DNA of 64,000 nucleotides from positions 6,245,001 through 6,309,000 of the forward strand of contig NZ_JACHMI010000001.1 in the NCBI RefSeq assembly GCF_014207985.1. Direction: 5' to 3'. The notes under the pieces are model-generated. The model had not been told where the DNA came from and searched no databases. It was given only the letters and a program-made list of their open reading frames with translations. The stretch comes from Nonomuraea rubra (GTDB taxonomy: Bacteria; Actinomycetota; Actinomycetes; Streptosporangiales; Streptosporangiaceae). The position numbers and the translations under genes are program-made. Within the stretch, counting starts at the first letter, position 1, and the number at the start of each line of letters is the position of its first letter. This document shows, piece by piece, positions 54,197-62,854 of the stretch.

Positions 54197-55117
54197 TCAG
54201 CGGGCGAGACAGTTTCTCGCGGATTCCCGGAAGCGGGCGACGAGCGGGTTGCGGTCGCCGGCGCGGGTGACGACGGCCACCTGGCACGGCTCGATGCCGT
54301 CCACGGGGATGGTGACGAGGTCGTCGCGGAGCGTGCTGCGCCGGTCGCCGGCGGGCACGATGGCCACGGCCCGGCCGTCGGCGACGACCTCCAGCTTGTC
54401 CTCGAAGGTGTCGGCGAGCATGGGGCCGAGCGGGGCCGGAGCTCCGTCCGGGCGGGGGGCGAGCCGCCAGAACCCGGTCCAGGCCGCCGCCATGCCGGCG
54501 CAGGCGACGAGGGGCTCGCGGGCGAAGTCGTCCGGGCTGACGGACTCCTTGCCGGCGAGGGGGTGGGAGGCGGGGACGAGGAGCACCCGGGGCTCGTCGT
54601 AGAGGACGGTCACCTCCAGGCCGTCGTCCGGGATCGGCAGCGGCGTGCGGGTGACGAGCGCGTCGACCTGGCGGCCGGGCAGGGCGCGGGCCTCGTCCGA
54701 GTCCAGGTGCCGGGTGCGGACGTGGGCGTCGGGATGGCGGCGGCGCAGGTCCCGCACCGCGGGGGTGATGACGAGGTCCTCGACGTAGCCGATGGTGATG
54801 GTGCGCGGGGGCGCGGCGGCGCGGGCTGCGAGCACCGCCTGGTCGGCGGTGTGCAGGAGCGCCTGCGCTCGCGGGAGGAACGCCGCGCCGGCCGCGCTCA
54901 GGCTGCTGCCCTGGGTGGTGCGCTCCAGCAGGCGTACGCCGAGCGCGTCCTCCAGCCGCTGGATCTGGCGGCTCAGGGAGGGCTGGGCGACGTGCAGCGC
55001 CGCCGCCGCCCTGGCGAAGTTCAGGTGCTCGGCGACGACCGTGAAGTACCGCACCAGGCGCAGGTCGAGGTCCAGGCCGGGACTGACCGCCGGGGTGGGC
55101 AGGGGTTCGTCATCCAC
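54197..55117 (-). CDS. LysR family regulator
   Basis: The 306-residue regulator starts at GTG 55117. The N-terminal HTH is complete (RLVRYFTVVAEHLNFARAAA, LHVAQPSLSRQIQRLEDALG, VRLLERTTQG). The substrate domain contains YVEDLVITPAVRDLRRRHPD and VDALVTRTPLPIPDDGLEVT. The group resembles LysR proteins controlling aromatic or dehydrogenase genes. It is divergent from the broken SDR gene and the alpha/beta hydrolase, which were probably its targets. The frame remains open upstream without homology. Confidence 0.9.
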   Translation of the reverse strand: MDDEPLPTPAVSPGLDLDLRLVRYFTVVAEHLNFARAAAALHVAQPSLSRQIQRLEDALGVRLLERTTQGSSLSAAGAAFLPRAQALLHTADQAVLAARAAAPPRTITIGYVEDLVITPAVRDLRRRHPDAHVRTRHLDSDEARALPGRQVDALVTRTPLPIPDDGLEVTVLYDEPRVLLVPASHPLAGKESVSPDDFAREPLVACAGMAAAWTGFWRLAPRPDGAPAPLGPMLADTFEDKLEVVADGRAVAIVPAGDRRSTLRDDLVTIPVDGIEPCQVAVVTRAGDRNPLVARFRESARNCLAR

Positions 55118-55249
55118 GCCTTCCGTTATACCGCCGCTGCATGACGAGGTGCGGAACAGGACTTGGACGCCCAGCTCAGCAGGCGGTTGACTCGAAGTCG
55201 TCCGGCGAGGCCCATCCCGCCGGGACGAAATCCACTGCTGAGGGGGATC

Positions 55250-55703
55250 ACTGCCGGACCTCGAGGCGCTGGCCGGCCGGGTGAAGGCCGAGTTCGGCAC
55301 GATCGACGCCCTGTTCGTCAACGCCGGCGTGAACGGTTTCGCGCCGTTCGAGGCGACGAGCGAGGAGTTGTTCGACCGCCTGCTGACGATCAACGCCAAG
55401 GGGCCGTACTTCACGGTGCAGAAACTCGCTCCGCTGATCGCGGAGGGCGGCGGCGTGGTGCTCACCACCGCCGTGGCGAACGTCAAGGCACTGCGGCGCT
55501 CAGCGCGTACGGGGCCAGCAAGGCGGCGCTGCGCTCGACGACCCGCGGCCGCGGCTGAAGGCGCAGCTGAGCGCCGAGATTCCGATGCTGCGGCCGGGCG
55601 CACGCCCGGCGAGGTCGCCAGGGCATTCGCCTTCCTCGCCTTCGAGGCGACCTACACCACCAATGCCGAGCTCACCGTCGACGGTGGCGCCTCCCAGCTC
55701 TGA
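55250..55703 (+). pseudogene. Short-chain dehydrogenase, 5'-truncated and frameshifted
   Basis: The fragment reads LPDLEALAGRVKAEFGTIDA then LFVNAGVNGFAPFEATSEEL and VVLTTAVANVKAL, the NAG segment and central strands of a classical SDR. At about 55495 the frame changes. SAYGASKAALRS (the catalytic Tyr-Lys) is in a second frame, and EVARAFAFLAFEATYTTNAE with LTVDGGASQL is back in the first. The N-terminal TGxxxGxG cofactor motif is absent. Two or more indels plus the 5' loss show it is dead. It is 22 bp upstream of an intact hydrolase gene. Confidence 0.75.
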
Positions 55704-55725
55704 TCGCGTGTAAAGGAGCTTTCCC

Positions 55726-56484
55726 ATGACTGTTGTCTTCGTTCACGGTGTCCCGGTGACGTCCGCGGTGTGGACACCGTTGCTCAAGGAGTTGTCCGCA
55801 TTCCAGCATGACGAGGTGGTCCGGCTCTCGCCTCCGGGCTTCGGCGCCCCGTTGCCCGCGGATTTCGGTGCCACGATCGAGGACTACCGGAACTGGCTCG
55901 TTGCCGAGCTTTCGCGATTCGCCGGACCCGTGCACCTCGTCGGTCACGACTGGGGAGGCGGGCACGTCACCGAGGTCGCGATGGCCCGTCCCGACCTGCT
56001 GCGCAGCTGGGTCAGCGACACCATCGGCGGGTACGAGCCGGACTTCGTCTGGCACCCGCTGGCACAGCTCTGGCAGACGCCCGGCGAGGGAGAGCGGAGC
56101 ATCGGAGAGATCTTCGCCGGGGACGCCGGCGAGCGGGCGGCGCGCATGGTCGAATGGGGCATCCCCGAGCCGGCGGCCGGTGAGGTGGCACTCGCGCAGG
56201 GCGCGGACATGGGCAGGGCGATTCTCGCGCTGTACCGGTCCGCGGTGCCGCCCGTGCTGGTCGAGCGTGGCCGCGATCTTCCCGCCGCCGCTGCCCGGCC
56301 GGGCCTGGTCCTGGTTCCCACCGAGGACGTCACCGTCGGCAGCGTCGCCGCCCGCCACCGTGCCGCCGGGCGCGCCGGCGCTCGGGCCGTGGAGCTCGAC
56401 GGGCTCGGGCACTGGTGGATGCTGCAGGACCCCGCTCGGGCGGCCCGCGTGCTGTCGGAGTTCTGGAACGGCCTGGAGTCCTGA
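55726..56484 (+). CDS. Alpha/beta hydrolase
   Basis: The 252-residue protein has the oxyanion motif FVHGVPVTSAVWTPLL, the nucleophile elbow VGHDWGGGHVTEVA (Asp as nucleophile, as in epoxide hydrolases and dehalogenases), an acidic residue in VPTEDVTVG and the C-terminal His in GLGHWWMLQDPARAA. ATG 55726 follows AAAGGAGC at good distance. It was probably co-transcribed with the now broken SDR and regulated by the divergent LysR. The substrate is unknown. Confidence 0.87.
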   Translation: MTVVFVHGVPVTSAVWTPLLKELSAFQHDEVVRLSPPGFGAPLPADFGATIEDYRNWLVAELSRFAGPVHLVGHDWGGGHVTEVAMARPDLLRSWVSDTIGGYEPDFVWHPLAQLWQTPGEGERSIGEIFAGDAGERAARMVEWGIPEPAAGEVALAQGADMGRAILALYRSAVPPVLVERGRDLPAAAARPGLVLVPTEDVTVGSVAARHRAAGRAGARAVELDGLGHWWMLQDPARAARVLSEFWNGLES

Positions 56485-56495
56485 CGGGCAGCGGC

Positions 56496-56523
56496 GGGGA
56501 GGGCGCCGCGAGACGCCCTCCCC
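56496..56523. terminator. Bidirectional hairpin between convergent genes
   Basis: GGGGAGGGCG (56496-56505) pairs perfectly with CGCCCTCCCC (56514-56523) around an eight-base loop. It lies between the convergent stops of the hydrolase and the cellulase. There is no T-run, as is usual for actinomycete terminators. Confidence 0.7.
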
Positions 56524-56535
56524 ACCGCAGAGGGG

Positions 56536-57984
56536 TCAGAAGTCGTCGGCGGTGCGGATCCGGTCGCGGACCCAGACGCCGGCCTCCTTGAGGTTGCCCG
56601 TCCCGGCGAACGAGCCGTTCGGGCACGTCCCGGTGGTGAAGACGGCGCCCGTGCGGAAGTCGTCGGAGAAGTTCCAGTTCACCCAGCTGATCTTCTTCTG
56701 GGCCAGCAGGTCGAGGTACTGCTGCGACCTGGCGAAGTTGTTGGCCCCGTCGCCGGACGCGCTCTGGGTGCCGAACTCGGTCACGAAGATCGGCAGCCGG
56801 TCGGCGGCCCTGGAGAGGGTGTTCAGGTACTCGGTGCCGTGCGAGCCCGCGTAGAAGTGGAAGGTGTACATGATGTTGGCGGCGTTGACCGGGTTGTTGA
56901 CGATCTCGGTCTCGTCGCCGCCGCCGGAGACGCCGAGCGACGACCAGGCCCGGGTGCCGACCAGGATCGGGGCGTCGGGGTCGTGCTGGCGGATCACCGG
57001 GATGAGCTGGTGGGCGTAGTCGCGGATGACGGACCAGGTGACGGCGTCGCCGTTCGGCTCGTTCGCGATCTCGTACAGGACGTTCTGCTTGCCGTTGTGC
57101 CGCTGGGCGATCTCGGTGAAGAACGTCCTGGCCCGGCTGAGGTTGTACATCGGGTCGCCCGGGGTGAGCATGTGCCAGTCGACGATCGCGTACATGCCCC
57201 GGGCGGTGGCCATCTCGATCAGGGAGTGCACGCGGTCGGTGAACAGCCTGGGGTTGGTCTCGTAGCCGCCCTCCTGGATGTACATGGAGATGCGCAGGAC
57301 GTCGGCCTTCCAGTCGTTCGCCAGGGCGTCGAGCGAGGCGGTGTTGAGGCACTGGTTGTACCACTGGATGCCGTGGCTGCTCATGCCGCGCAGCTGGATC
57401 TGCTTGCCGCCGGCGTTGCAGAGCTTGATGCCGCACACGCGCAGCTGCCCGTTCGCCTGCACGGGGGTGCCGCCGCCTCCGCCGCCGGTGGGGGTTCCGT
57501 AGACCTCCAGCTCCCACAGGGAGTAGCCGTAGGGGGTGCCGCGTTGCGTGCCGTACACGCGGACGTACCGGCCGGTGCCGCTGACCGTGAGGTCGTCGAC
57601 CGCGCCGTCGCCGGTGGTGGTGGAGTAGAGGTCGCTCCAGGTGGAGCCGTCGGGCGAGGTCTGCACCCGGTACGCCGTGGCGTGGGCGACCTCCCAGGTC
57701 AGGCGCACCCGCGAGACGTCGTGCGCGGAGCCGAGGTCCACCCGGATCCACTGCGGGTCCACCCCTTCGGCGCTGGCCCAGCGGGTGGACGTGCTGCCGT
57801 CCACGGCCTTGCCCGGCTCCAGGCCGGTGGCCTCGACCGAGGAGGCCGTCACGGGCCTGCCCTGCGACACCAGGGGGTCGGCCGCCTGCGCGCCCGCGGC
57901 GGACGGCACCACCAGCGGCACCACCAGCGGCAACGCCATCGCGGCCACGATCGTTAAGATCCTCGCTGCTGCACTTCGCCTCAC
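56536..57984 (-). CDS. Secreted GH5 endoglucanase with discoidin/CBM32-like domain
   Basis: Exported enzyme of 482 residues from GTG 57984. An N-terminal signal (RILTIVAAMALPLVVPLVVP, then AAGAQAA) is followed by an F5/8 type C domain at about 35-165 (LEPGKAVDGSTSTRWASAEG, WIRVDLGSAHDVSRVRLTWE). After a Gly linker comes the GH5 barrel (RGMSSHGIQWYNQ, VLYEIANEPNGD with the acid/base Glu near 320, and IFVTEFGTQSASGDGANNFA with the nucleophile Glu near 410). Order and motifs fit cellulase Cel5-type enzymes. It is transcribed divergently from the WD40 kinase; no clear CebR-type box is visible. Confidence 0.9.
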   Translation of the reverse strand: MRRSAAARILTIVAAMALPLVVPLVVPSAAGAQAADPLVSQGRPVTASSVEATGLEPGKAVDGSTSTRWASAEGVDPQWIRVDLGSAHDVSRVRLTWEVAHATAYRVQTSPDGSTWSDLYSTTTGDGAVDDLTVSGTGRYVRVYGTQRGTPYGYSLWELEVYGTPTGGGGGGTPVQANGQLRVCGIKLCNAGGKQIQLRGMSSHGIQWYNQCLNTASLDALANDWKADVLRISMYIQEGGYETNPRLFTDRVHSLIEMATARGMYAIVDWHMLTPGDPMYNLSRARTFFTEIAQRHNGKQNVLYEIANEPNGDAVTWSVIRDYAHQLIPVIRQHDPDAPILVGTRAWSSLGVSGGGDETEIVNNPVNAANIMYTFHFYAGSHGTEYLNTLSRAADRLPIFVTEFGTQSASGDGANNFARSQQYLDLLAQKKISWVNWNFSDDFRTGAVFTTGTCPNGSFAGTGNLKEAGVWVRDRIRTADDF

Positions 57985-58155
57985 GAACGACTCCGATTCT
58001 CCGGCCTGGTTAGGAAGGCTTATTAACTTGCGGCGCAGCCTAGGTTGACACCCTGCCTTACGCAAGACCCAAAGTCGCGGAAAGGGCCCGGCCGCTTCCC
58101 CGGCCCTGCGTGCCGGGTATGTCCGCGGCGGGGACCGGTCTTGTACGGTTCAACT

Positions 58156-60072
58156 GTGGAGCCGCGCCCGCTGGCCGAAGGCGATCCCCGGCGGATCTCC
58201 GGCTACCCGCTGACCGGCGTGCTGGGCGCCGGCGGCCAGGGCGTGGTCTACCTGGGCCGCACGCCGCACGGGCAGCCGGTGGCCGTCAAGACGCTGCACG
58301 CCCGCCCGGCCGGCGACGCCGGGGCCCGGGAGCGTTTCCTGCGGGAGGCCGCGATCGCCGCGCGGGTGGCGGCGTTCTGCACCGCGCGCGTGCTGGACGC
58401 GGGCCTCGATGACGGGCGGCCCTACCTGGTCAGCGAGTACGTCCCCGGCCCGTCCCTGGAGGCTCTCGTGGCCCGGGACGGGCCGCGCGCCGGCGGCGGG
58501 CTGGACCGGCTCGCGATCACCACGCTGACGGCGCTGCAGGCGATCCACCGGGCCGGCGTCGTGCACCGGGACCTCAAGCCGAGCAACGTGATCATGGGGC
58601 CGGAAGGCCCGGTGGTCATCGACTTCGGCATCGCCCGGCTCCTCGACCAGTCCACCACCGGCCCCGGCCTGGTCGGCACCCCGGCCTACCTGGCGCCCGA
58701 GCTGCTGAACGGCGCCCCCGCCGACGCGGCCTCGGACGTGTTCGCCTGGGCCGCCACCCTGGTCTACGCCGCCACCGGGCACCGGGCCTTCCCCGGCGCG
58801 GTCACGGCGGTGGTCCTCAACGCGATCATGACCCGCGAGCCCGACCTGGCGGGCGTGCCCGGCCACCTGCGCCCGCTGCTGGCCGCCTGCCTGGCCAAGG
58901 ACCCCGCCTCCCGTCCCGCCGTCGCCGACCTGCTCACCGCCCTCACCCAGGAACGGTCCCTGCCCGGCCGCCCGGTGGACCTGCGACGCCGCCGCCTGGT
59001 ACGGGCGCTCGCGGCGGGCGCCGCCGTCGCCGCGATCCCGGCGATGTACGGCCTGGCGGGCCTCTTCTCCCCCGGCGGCGGCGTCCCGTTCGGGAGCCTG
59101 GTCCGCGAGCCGGTCGCGGGCCGCCAGCAGTGGGTCCTGTCGGTGGCGCTGAGCCGCCTGAACGGTCGCCCGGTCGTGGTCAGCGGCGGCCACGACGGCA
59201 CCGTCGCCGTGACGGACCTGGCCACCGGCGCCCCCGTGGGCGCGCTGCTGCGCGGCCACCGGGGCCCGGTCTGGTCGGTGGCGACGGACCTGTTACCCGG
59301 CGGTCCCGTCGCCGCCTCCGGCGGCCTCGACGGCACAGTGCGCCTGTGGGACCTGACGACCGGCACGCCGCTCCTGGAACCGTTCACCGGGCACGGGGGC
59401 TCGGTCGAGTCGGTGGCCACCGGCCGGCTCGGCGACCGCCCCGTGGCGGTCTCCGGCAGCCTCGACCGCACCGTACGCGTGTGGGACCTGACGACCGGCG
59501 CCCCCGCCGGCGAACCGGCCGAGGGCCACGCGGGCTGGGTGCTGGCCGTCGCCGTAGGACAGGCCGGTGACCGCCCCGTCGTGGTCTCCGGCGGGCACGA
59601 CGGGACCGTCCTCATCTCCGACCTGGCCACCGGCGCCCGGGTGGCCGGACGCGTCCGCGCGCACCGCGGCCCGGTGGAGTCGGCGGCGGTCGGCCGGATC
59701 GGCGACCGTCCCGTGGCGATCTCGGGCGGCGGCGACGGCGACCACACGGTACGGGTGTGGGACCTGGCGAGCGCCGCGCCGATCGGCGAGCCGCTGACCG
59801 GGCACCGGAGCTGGGCCCTGGGCCTGGCGGCGGGCGAGCTGCCCGGCGGGCGGGCCGTGGTGGTGTCCGGCGGTTACAGGGACGAGACGGTGCGCGTCTG
59901 GGACCTCGCCACCGGCACGCCGATCGGCGGCCCCTTCCTCGGGCACCGGGGCCTGATCGAGTCGGTGGCGGTGGGGCTGCTGGACGACCGGCCGGTGGCG
60001 GTGTCCGGCGGCGACGACGGCAGGGTGCGGGTGTGGAGCCTTCAGGCGCCGTACCCGCCCGCCTCAGGCTGA
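58156..60072 (+). CDS. Membrane Ser/Thr kinase with extracellular WD40 propeller
   Basis: The 638-residue protein starts at GTG 58156. The kinase domain is at about 15-270, with VLGAGGQGVVYLG, VAVKTL (Lys45), AGVVHRDLKPSNVIM, VVIDFGIARL and APELLNG. A transmembrane helix (ALAAGAAVAAIPAMYGLAGL) lies at about 280-300. After this, seven WD repeats follow (repeated SGG-x-DGTV and VWDL units such as HDGTVAVTDL, LDGTVRLWDL, DHTVRVWDL), enough for one seven-bladed propeller outside the cell. The repeats are very similar to each other, suggesting recent duplication. It probably senses an extracellular ligand. It ends convergently, overlapping the next gene by nine bases. Confidence 0.88.
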   Translation: MEPRPLAEGDPRRISGYPLTGVLGAGGQGVVYLGRTPHGQPVAVKTLHARPAGDAGARERFLREAAIAARVAAFCTARVLDAGLDDGRPYLVSEYVPGPSLEALVARDGPRAGGGLDRLAITTLTALQAIHRAGVVHRDLKPSNVIMGPEGPVVIDFGIARLLDQSTTGPGLVGTPAYLAPELLNGAPADAASDVFAWAATLVYAATGHRAFPGAVTAVVLNAIMTREPDLAGVPGHLRPLLAACLAKDPASRPAVADLLTALTQERSLPGRPVDLRRRRLVRALAAGAAVAAIPAMYGLAGLFSPGGGVPFGSLVREPVAGRQQWVLSVALSRLNGRPVVVSGGHDGTVAVTDLATGAPVGALLRGHRGPVWSVATDLLPGGPVAASGGLDGTVRLWDLTTGTPLLEPFTGHGGSVESVATGRLGDRPVAVSGSLDRTVRVWDLTTGAPAGEPAEGHAGWVLAVAVGQAGDRPVVVSGGHDGTVLISDLATGARVAGRVRAHRGPVESAAVGRIGDRPVAISGGGDGDHTVRVWDLASAAPIGEPLTGHRSWALGLAAGELPGGRAVVVSGGYRDETVRVWDLATGTPIGGPFLGHRGLIESVAVGLLDDRPVAVSGGDDGRVRVWSLQAPYPPASG

Positions 60073-61272
60073 TGCGGGCTCCGTACTCGCGTGGCCGGCG
60101 CGGCGCAGGCACCACAGGCGGCGGGCGAGCGCGACCGTCCCGAGCACGCAGCAGGTGAGGGAGAAGAGCACCAGCAGCGGCAGCAGCCAGGCGGTGACGA
60201 TCCAGTACTGGAAGCTGAACACCCCGGCCTGGACCCCCATCAGCGCCGGCAGCAGCACGCCCAGCACCGTCACCACCGCCAGCGGCAGCAGCCGCGGGAC
60301 CAGCCACGGCCGGCGCGAGGCGCGACGGCGCGCGACCCAGCGGCGCGCCCGGACGGCCGCGGTGACCAGCAGGGCGGACATCCCGGCCGTGAGCCCGAGC
60401 AGGACCGCGTTCACGACGGTCAGCGGGTTGCTCATCGGCGTGGCGGGAACCCCGAGCCGTCCGGCGAGGAGGTTGGCCGTGAGCAGGGCGGGATCGCCGA
60501 CGCTGTTGGTGAGCACGATCGCGGCCACTCCCTTCGCCGGGGAGAAGACCATGTCTCCGGTCCAGGTCGCCAGCGTGCCGCCGTGACCGATGTCGCCCAG
60601 CTCGCGGCGGGTCGCCGGGTCCGTGGTCGTCACCGCCGCGGCCTCGATCCGCGCCACCATCACGGTGACCGTGTGCGCGATCACGTCGTGCAGGTCCCGG
60701 CGGATGCCGGCCCGTTCGCCCGCCACCGCCGCGGCCAGCCGTTCGCGTTCGGCCCGCACTCGGGCTTCGTGCCCGCGGCGCGCCAGCAGAGCCGCCAGCC
60801 ACCCGCCACCGGCGATGAGCATCAGCAGCCCGCCCTCGGCCAGGCGGGTCCACCCCGGCACGCCGGCGGGCAGCCGGGCCCACGCCACCAGCTCGGTGAA
60901 GACGATCCCGGCCGCGGTGACGGCCAGCGCCGCCACCGCGGACCTGGTCCGGACCATGGCGGTCAACCGCCACAACGTGAGCGGGAAACACGCGGCCGAG
61001 GGCAGCAGGCCGGGCGACCAGCCCGGGAACGGCATGGTCATCAGGACGAGCATGGCCAGCGCGCCGATCCCGTATCCCGCCCACGGCCGCCGCCCGGCGA
61101 GCGACACTCCCACGTGGAGCAGGGCGGCGGCGCCCGCGGCGAGGAGGAGCTGCCACACGGCCGCGCCGAGGTGCCAGGTGCCCGCCAGGATGAGCGCCGT
61201 CAGCGGGGCCAGCACCAGGTGCGCCACCAGCGTGGCCGCCGCCCAGGTGCTGCGGCGCTCGGCGGCTGTCAC
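60064..61272 (-). CDS. Chimera: histidine kinase N-terminus joined to serine hydrolase C-terminus
   Basis: The 402-residue open frame starts at GTG 61272 (GGGAGG eight bases before). Residues 1 to about 230 match a sensor histidine kinase: several transmembrane helices, then AGERAGIRRDLHDVIAHTVT with the phospho-acceptor His of HisKA_3. At RRELGDIGHGGTLATWTGDM the sequence changes to a serine hydrolase/PBP C-terminus: the HGG box, AAIVLTNSVGDPALLTANLL, and a membrane tail with more helices. The ATPase domain of the kinase and the SxxK/YxN part of the hydrolase are missing, yet the frame is intact. It is probably a deletion fusion; function as either enzyme is impossible. Confidence 0.7.
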   Translation of the reverse strand: MTAAERRSTWAAATLVAHLVLAPLTALILAGTWHLGAAVWQLLLAAGAAALLHVGVSLAGRRPWAGYGIGALAMLVLMTMPFPGWSPGLLPSAACFPLTLWRLTAMVRTRSAVAALAVTAAGIVFTELVAWARLPAGVPGWTRLAEGGLLMLIAGGGWLAALLARRGHEARVRAERERLAAAVAGERAGIRRDLHDVIAHTVTVMVARIEAAAVTTTDPATRRELGDIGHGGTLATWTGDMVFSPAKGVAAIVLTNSVGDPALLTANLLAGRLGVPATPMSNPLTVVNAVLLGLTAGMSALLVTAAVRARRWVARRRASRRPWLVPRLLPLAVVTVLGVLLPALMGVQAGVFSFQYWIVTAWLLPLLVLFSLTCCVLGTVALARRLWCLRRAGHASTEPASA

Positions 61273-61376
61273 GGTCGTCGCCTCCCGGTGGGTCGTGGTG
61301 GGGTCGCGGTGGGGAGCCGCCAGGATAGCCAGGGAAGTGCCGCTCCCGCGTTCTGCGATCATGCGTGCGGGAGAGG

Positions 61377-62732
61377 TCAGTGCCCGGGGCCGCCGCTGAC
61401 GAGCGGCAGCCACAGGACGAACCTGGCGCCGCGCGGCGAGTCCTCGACGGTGAGGGTGCCGTGGTGGGAGTGCGCGATGTCGCGGGAGATGGCCAGGCCG
61501 AGGCCGCTGCCTCCGGGGTCGCGGCGGCGACCCTCGTCGAGGCGGACGAAGCGTTCGAAGACGCGTTCCCGGTGGGCGGGCGGGATGCCCGGCCCGTCGT
61601 CGGTCACGGTGACCACGACGCCCTCGTCTGCCGGTTCGACGCCGACCTCGACGGAGGACTCGGCGTGCCGCTGGGCGTTGGTCAGGAGGTTGTCGAGCAC
61701 GCGGATCAGTTGCATGCGCGAGCCGCGGATCTCCAGCCCCCGGGGCGCGCGGACGTGGATCGGGAGGGGGCCCTGCTGCGCGTTCACCTCGGCGCAGACG
61801 AGCTCGCCGAGATCGATGCGTTCGGGAGGTGAGGGGTCGGCGGCCCGGAGGCGGGCGAGCAGCAGCAGGTCGTTGACGATCGCCTCCAGCCGGCTCGCCG
61901 TGGCCAGCGCGCTGCGCAGCGTCTCGTGCGGATCGACGTCCCCGGGGTAGAGCAGTGCCTCCTCCAGTTGCGTGCGCAGCCCGGCGATCGGATTGCGCAG
62001 CTCGTGGCTGGTCGTGGAGTCGAACTGGCGCAGCTGCTCCACCGCGCCCTCCAGCTGGCTGAGCGTGTGGTTGGCGGTGGTGGCCAGGCGGGTGATCTCG
62101 TCGTTGCCCGGCGGCACCGGGACGCGCAGGCTCAGGTCGCTCACCGTGATCTGCGAGATCCTGGCCCTGATCGCCTCGACGGGCCGCAGCGCGCGTCCCA
62201 CCAGCACCCACGCCGTCCAGGCCGCCAGGCCGGTGAACAGGGCGGTCCCGGCCGCGACGGCGTACTCGAGCTCGTGCGTGGCCAGCAGGTCCGGCTCGGG
62301 GATGCCGGCGTACACGACGGCCGCGTCCGTGTCCGGGGACAGGCGGATGGCGTGCAGCAGGATGCACCTGCCCTGCGGCGGGCACTCGACGTGCGGCTGG
62401 AACCGCGCGTCCGGCGGCGGCCGCAGGCTGCTGAGCGGCACGGTCCGCGAGGCCTCCCGGCTGGCGTTCAGGACACGATGGCGGGCGTCCACGACCTGGA
62501 TGAGATCGACGGGCGGGTTGGCCGGGATCGGGTTCGGCACGTAACCCTCGCGGGCGACCGGGCTCCACTGGCTCGCCACCCGCTCGGCCTGGCGCAGGGC
62601 GTCGGACTGGACCCGCCAGCGGATCGCGAGGTCCACGGTCGCGCCGAGCACCACCAGCACGCACATCGCGAACAGGGCCGCGATCAGCGTGCACCTGGCC
62701 CGGACCGAACCCGGGCGGGCAAGGGTGAGCAT
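61377..62732 (-). CDS. Sensor histidine kinase (orphan)
   Basis: The 451-residue kinase has a transmembrane helix (CTLIAALFAMCVLVVLGATV), an extracellular sensor (about 40-150) with ECPPQGRC, a second helix (AGTALFTGLAAWTAWVLVGR), HAMP (ALRPVEAIRARISQ), the H-box FDSTTSHELRNPIAGL near residue 245, the N-box DNLLTNAQRHAESS and the G boxes VTDDGPGIPP and GGSGLGLAISRDI. It is a complete HisKA/HATPase kinase. Its response regulator, normally immediately upstream on the same strand, is missing; the next gene upstream is formaldehyde dehydrogenase. It may act with a distant partner or be left over from a deletion. Confidence 0.88.
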   Translation of the reverse strand: MLTLARPGSVRARCTLIAALFAMCVLVVLGATVDLAIRWRVQSDALRQAERVASQWSPVAREGYVPNPIPANPPVDLIQVVDARHRVLNASREASRTVPLSSLRPPPDARFQPHVECPPQGRCILLHAIRLSPDTDAAVVYAGIPEPDLLATHELEYAVAAGTALFTGLAAWTAWVLVGRALRPVEAIRARISQITVSDLSLRVPVPPGNDEITRLATTANHTLSQLEGAVEQLRQFDSTTSHELRNPIAGLRTQLEEALLYPGDVDPHETLRSALATASRLEAIVNDLLLLARLRAADPSPPERIDLGELVCAEVNAQQGPLPIHVRAPRGLEIRGSRMQLIRVLDNLLTNAQRHAESSVEVGVEPADEGVVVTVTDDGPGIPPAHRERVFERFVRLDEGRRRDPGGSGLGLAISRDIAHSHHGTLTVEDSPRGARFVLWLPLVSGGPGH

Positions 62733-62854
62733 GTCACCTCCGTACGGCCGCCGCTGACGGCCACTGCCAGAGGAGGGTGCGCCCCGCGTTCACGCCGGTG
62801 GAAAGATCCTGGAACACGTGCGCGAACGCGGGGCGGTCGGGCCCGGCCCCGCGA

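Noticed and set aside
53279..55144. Plus-strand frame over the methyltransferase and LysR genes
   Set aside because: Shadow frame; both minus-strand genes have full family signatures.
59150..60050. Repeated DNA segments resembling a tandem repeat array
   Set aside because: The similarity is explained by the seven WD40 units of the kinase gene, each with the same codons for SGG-x-DGTV and VWDL.
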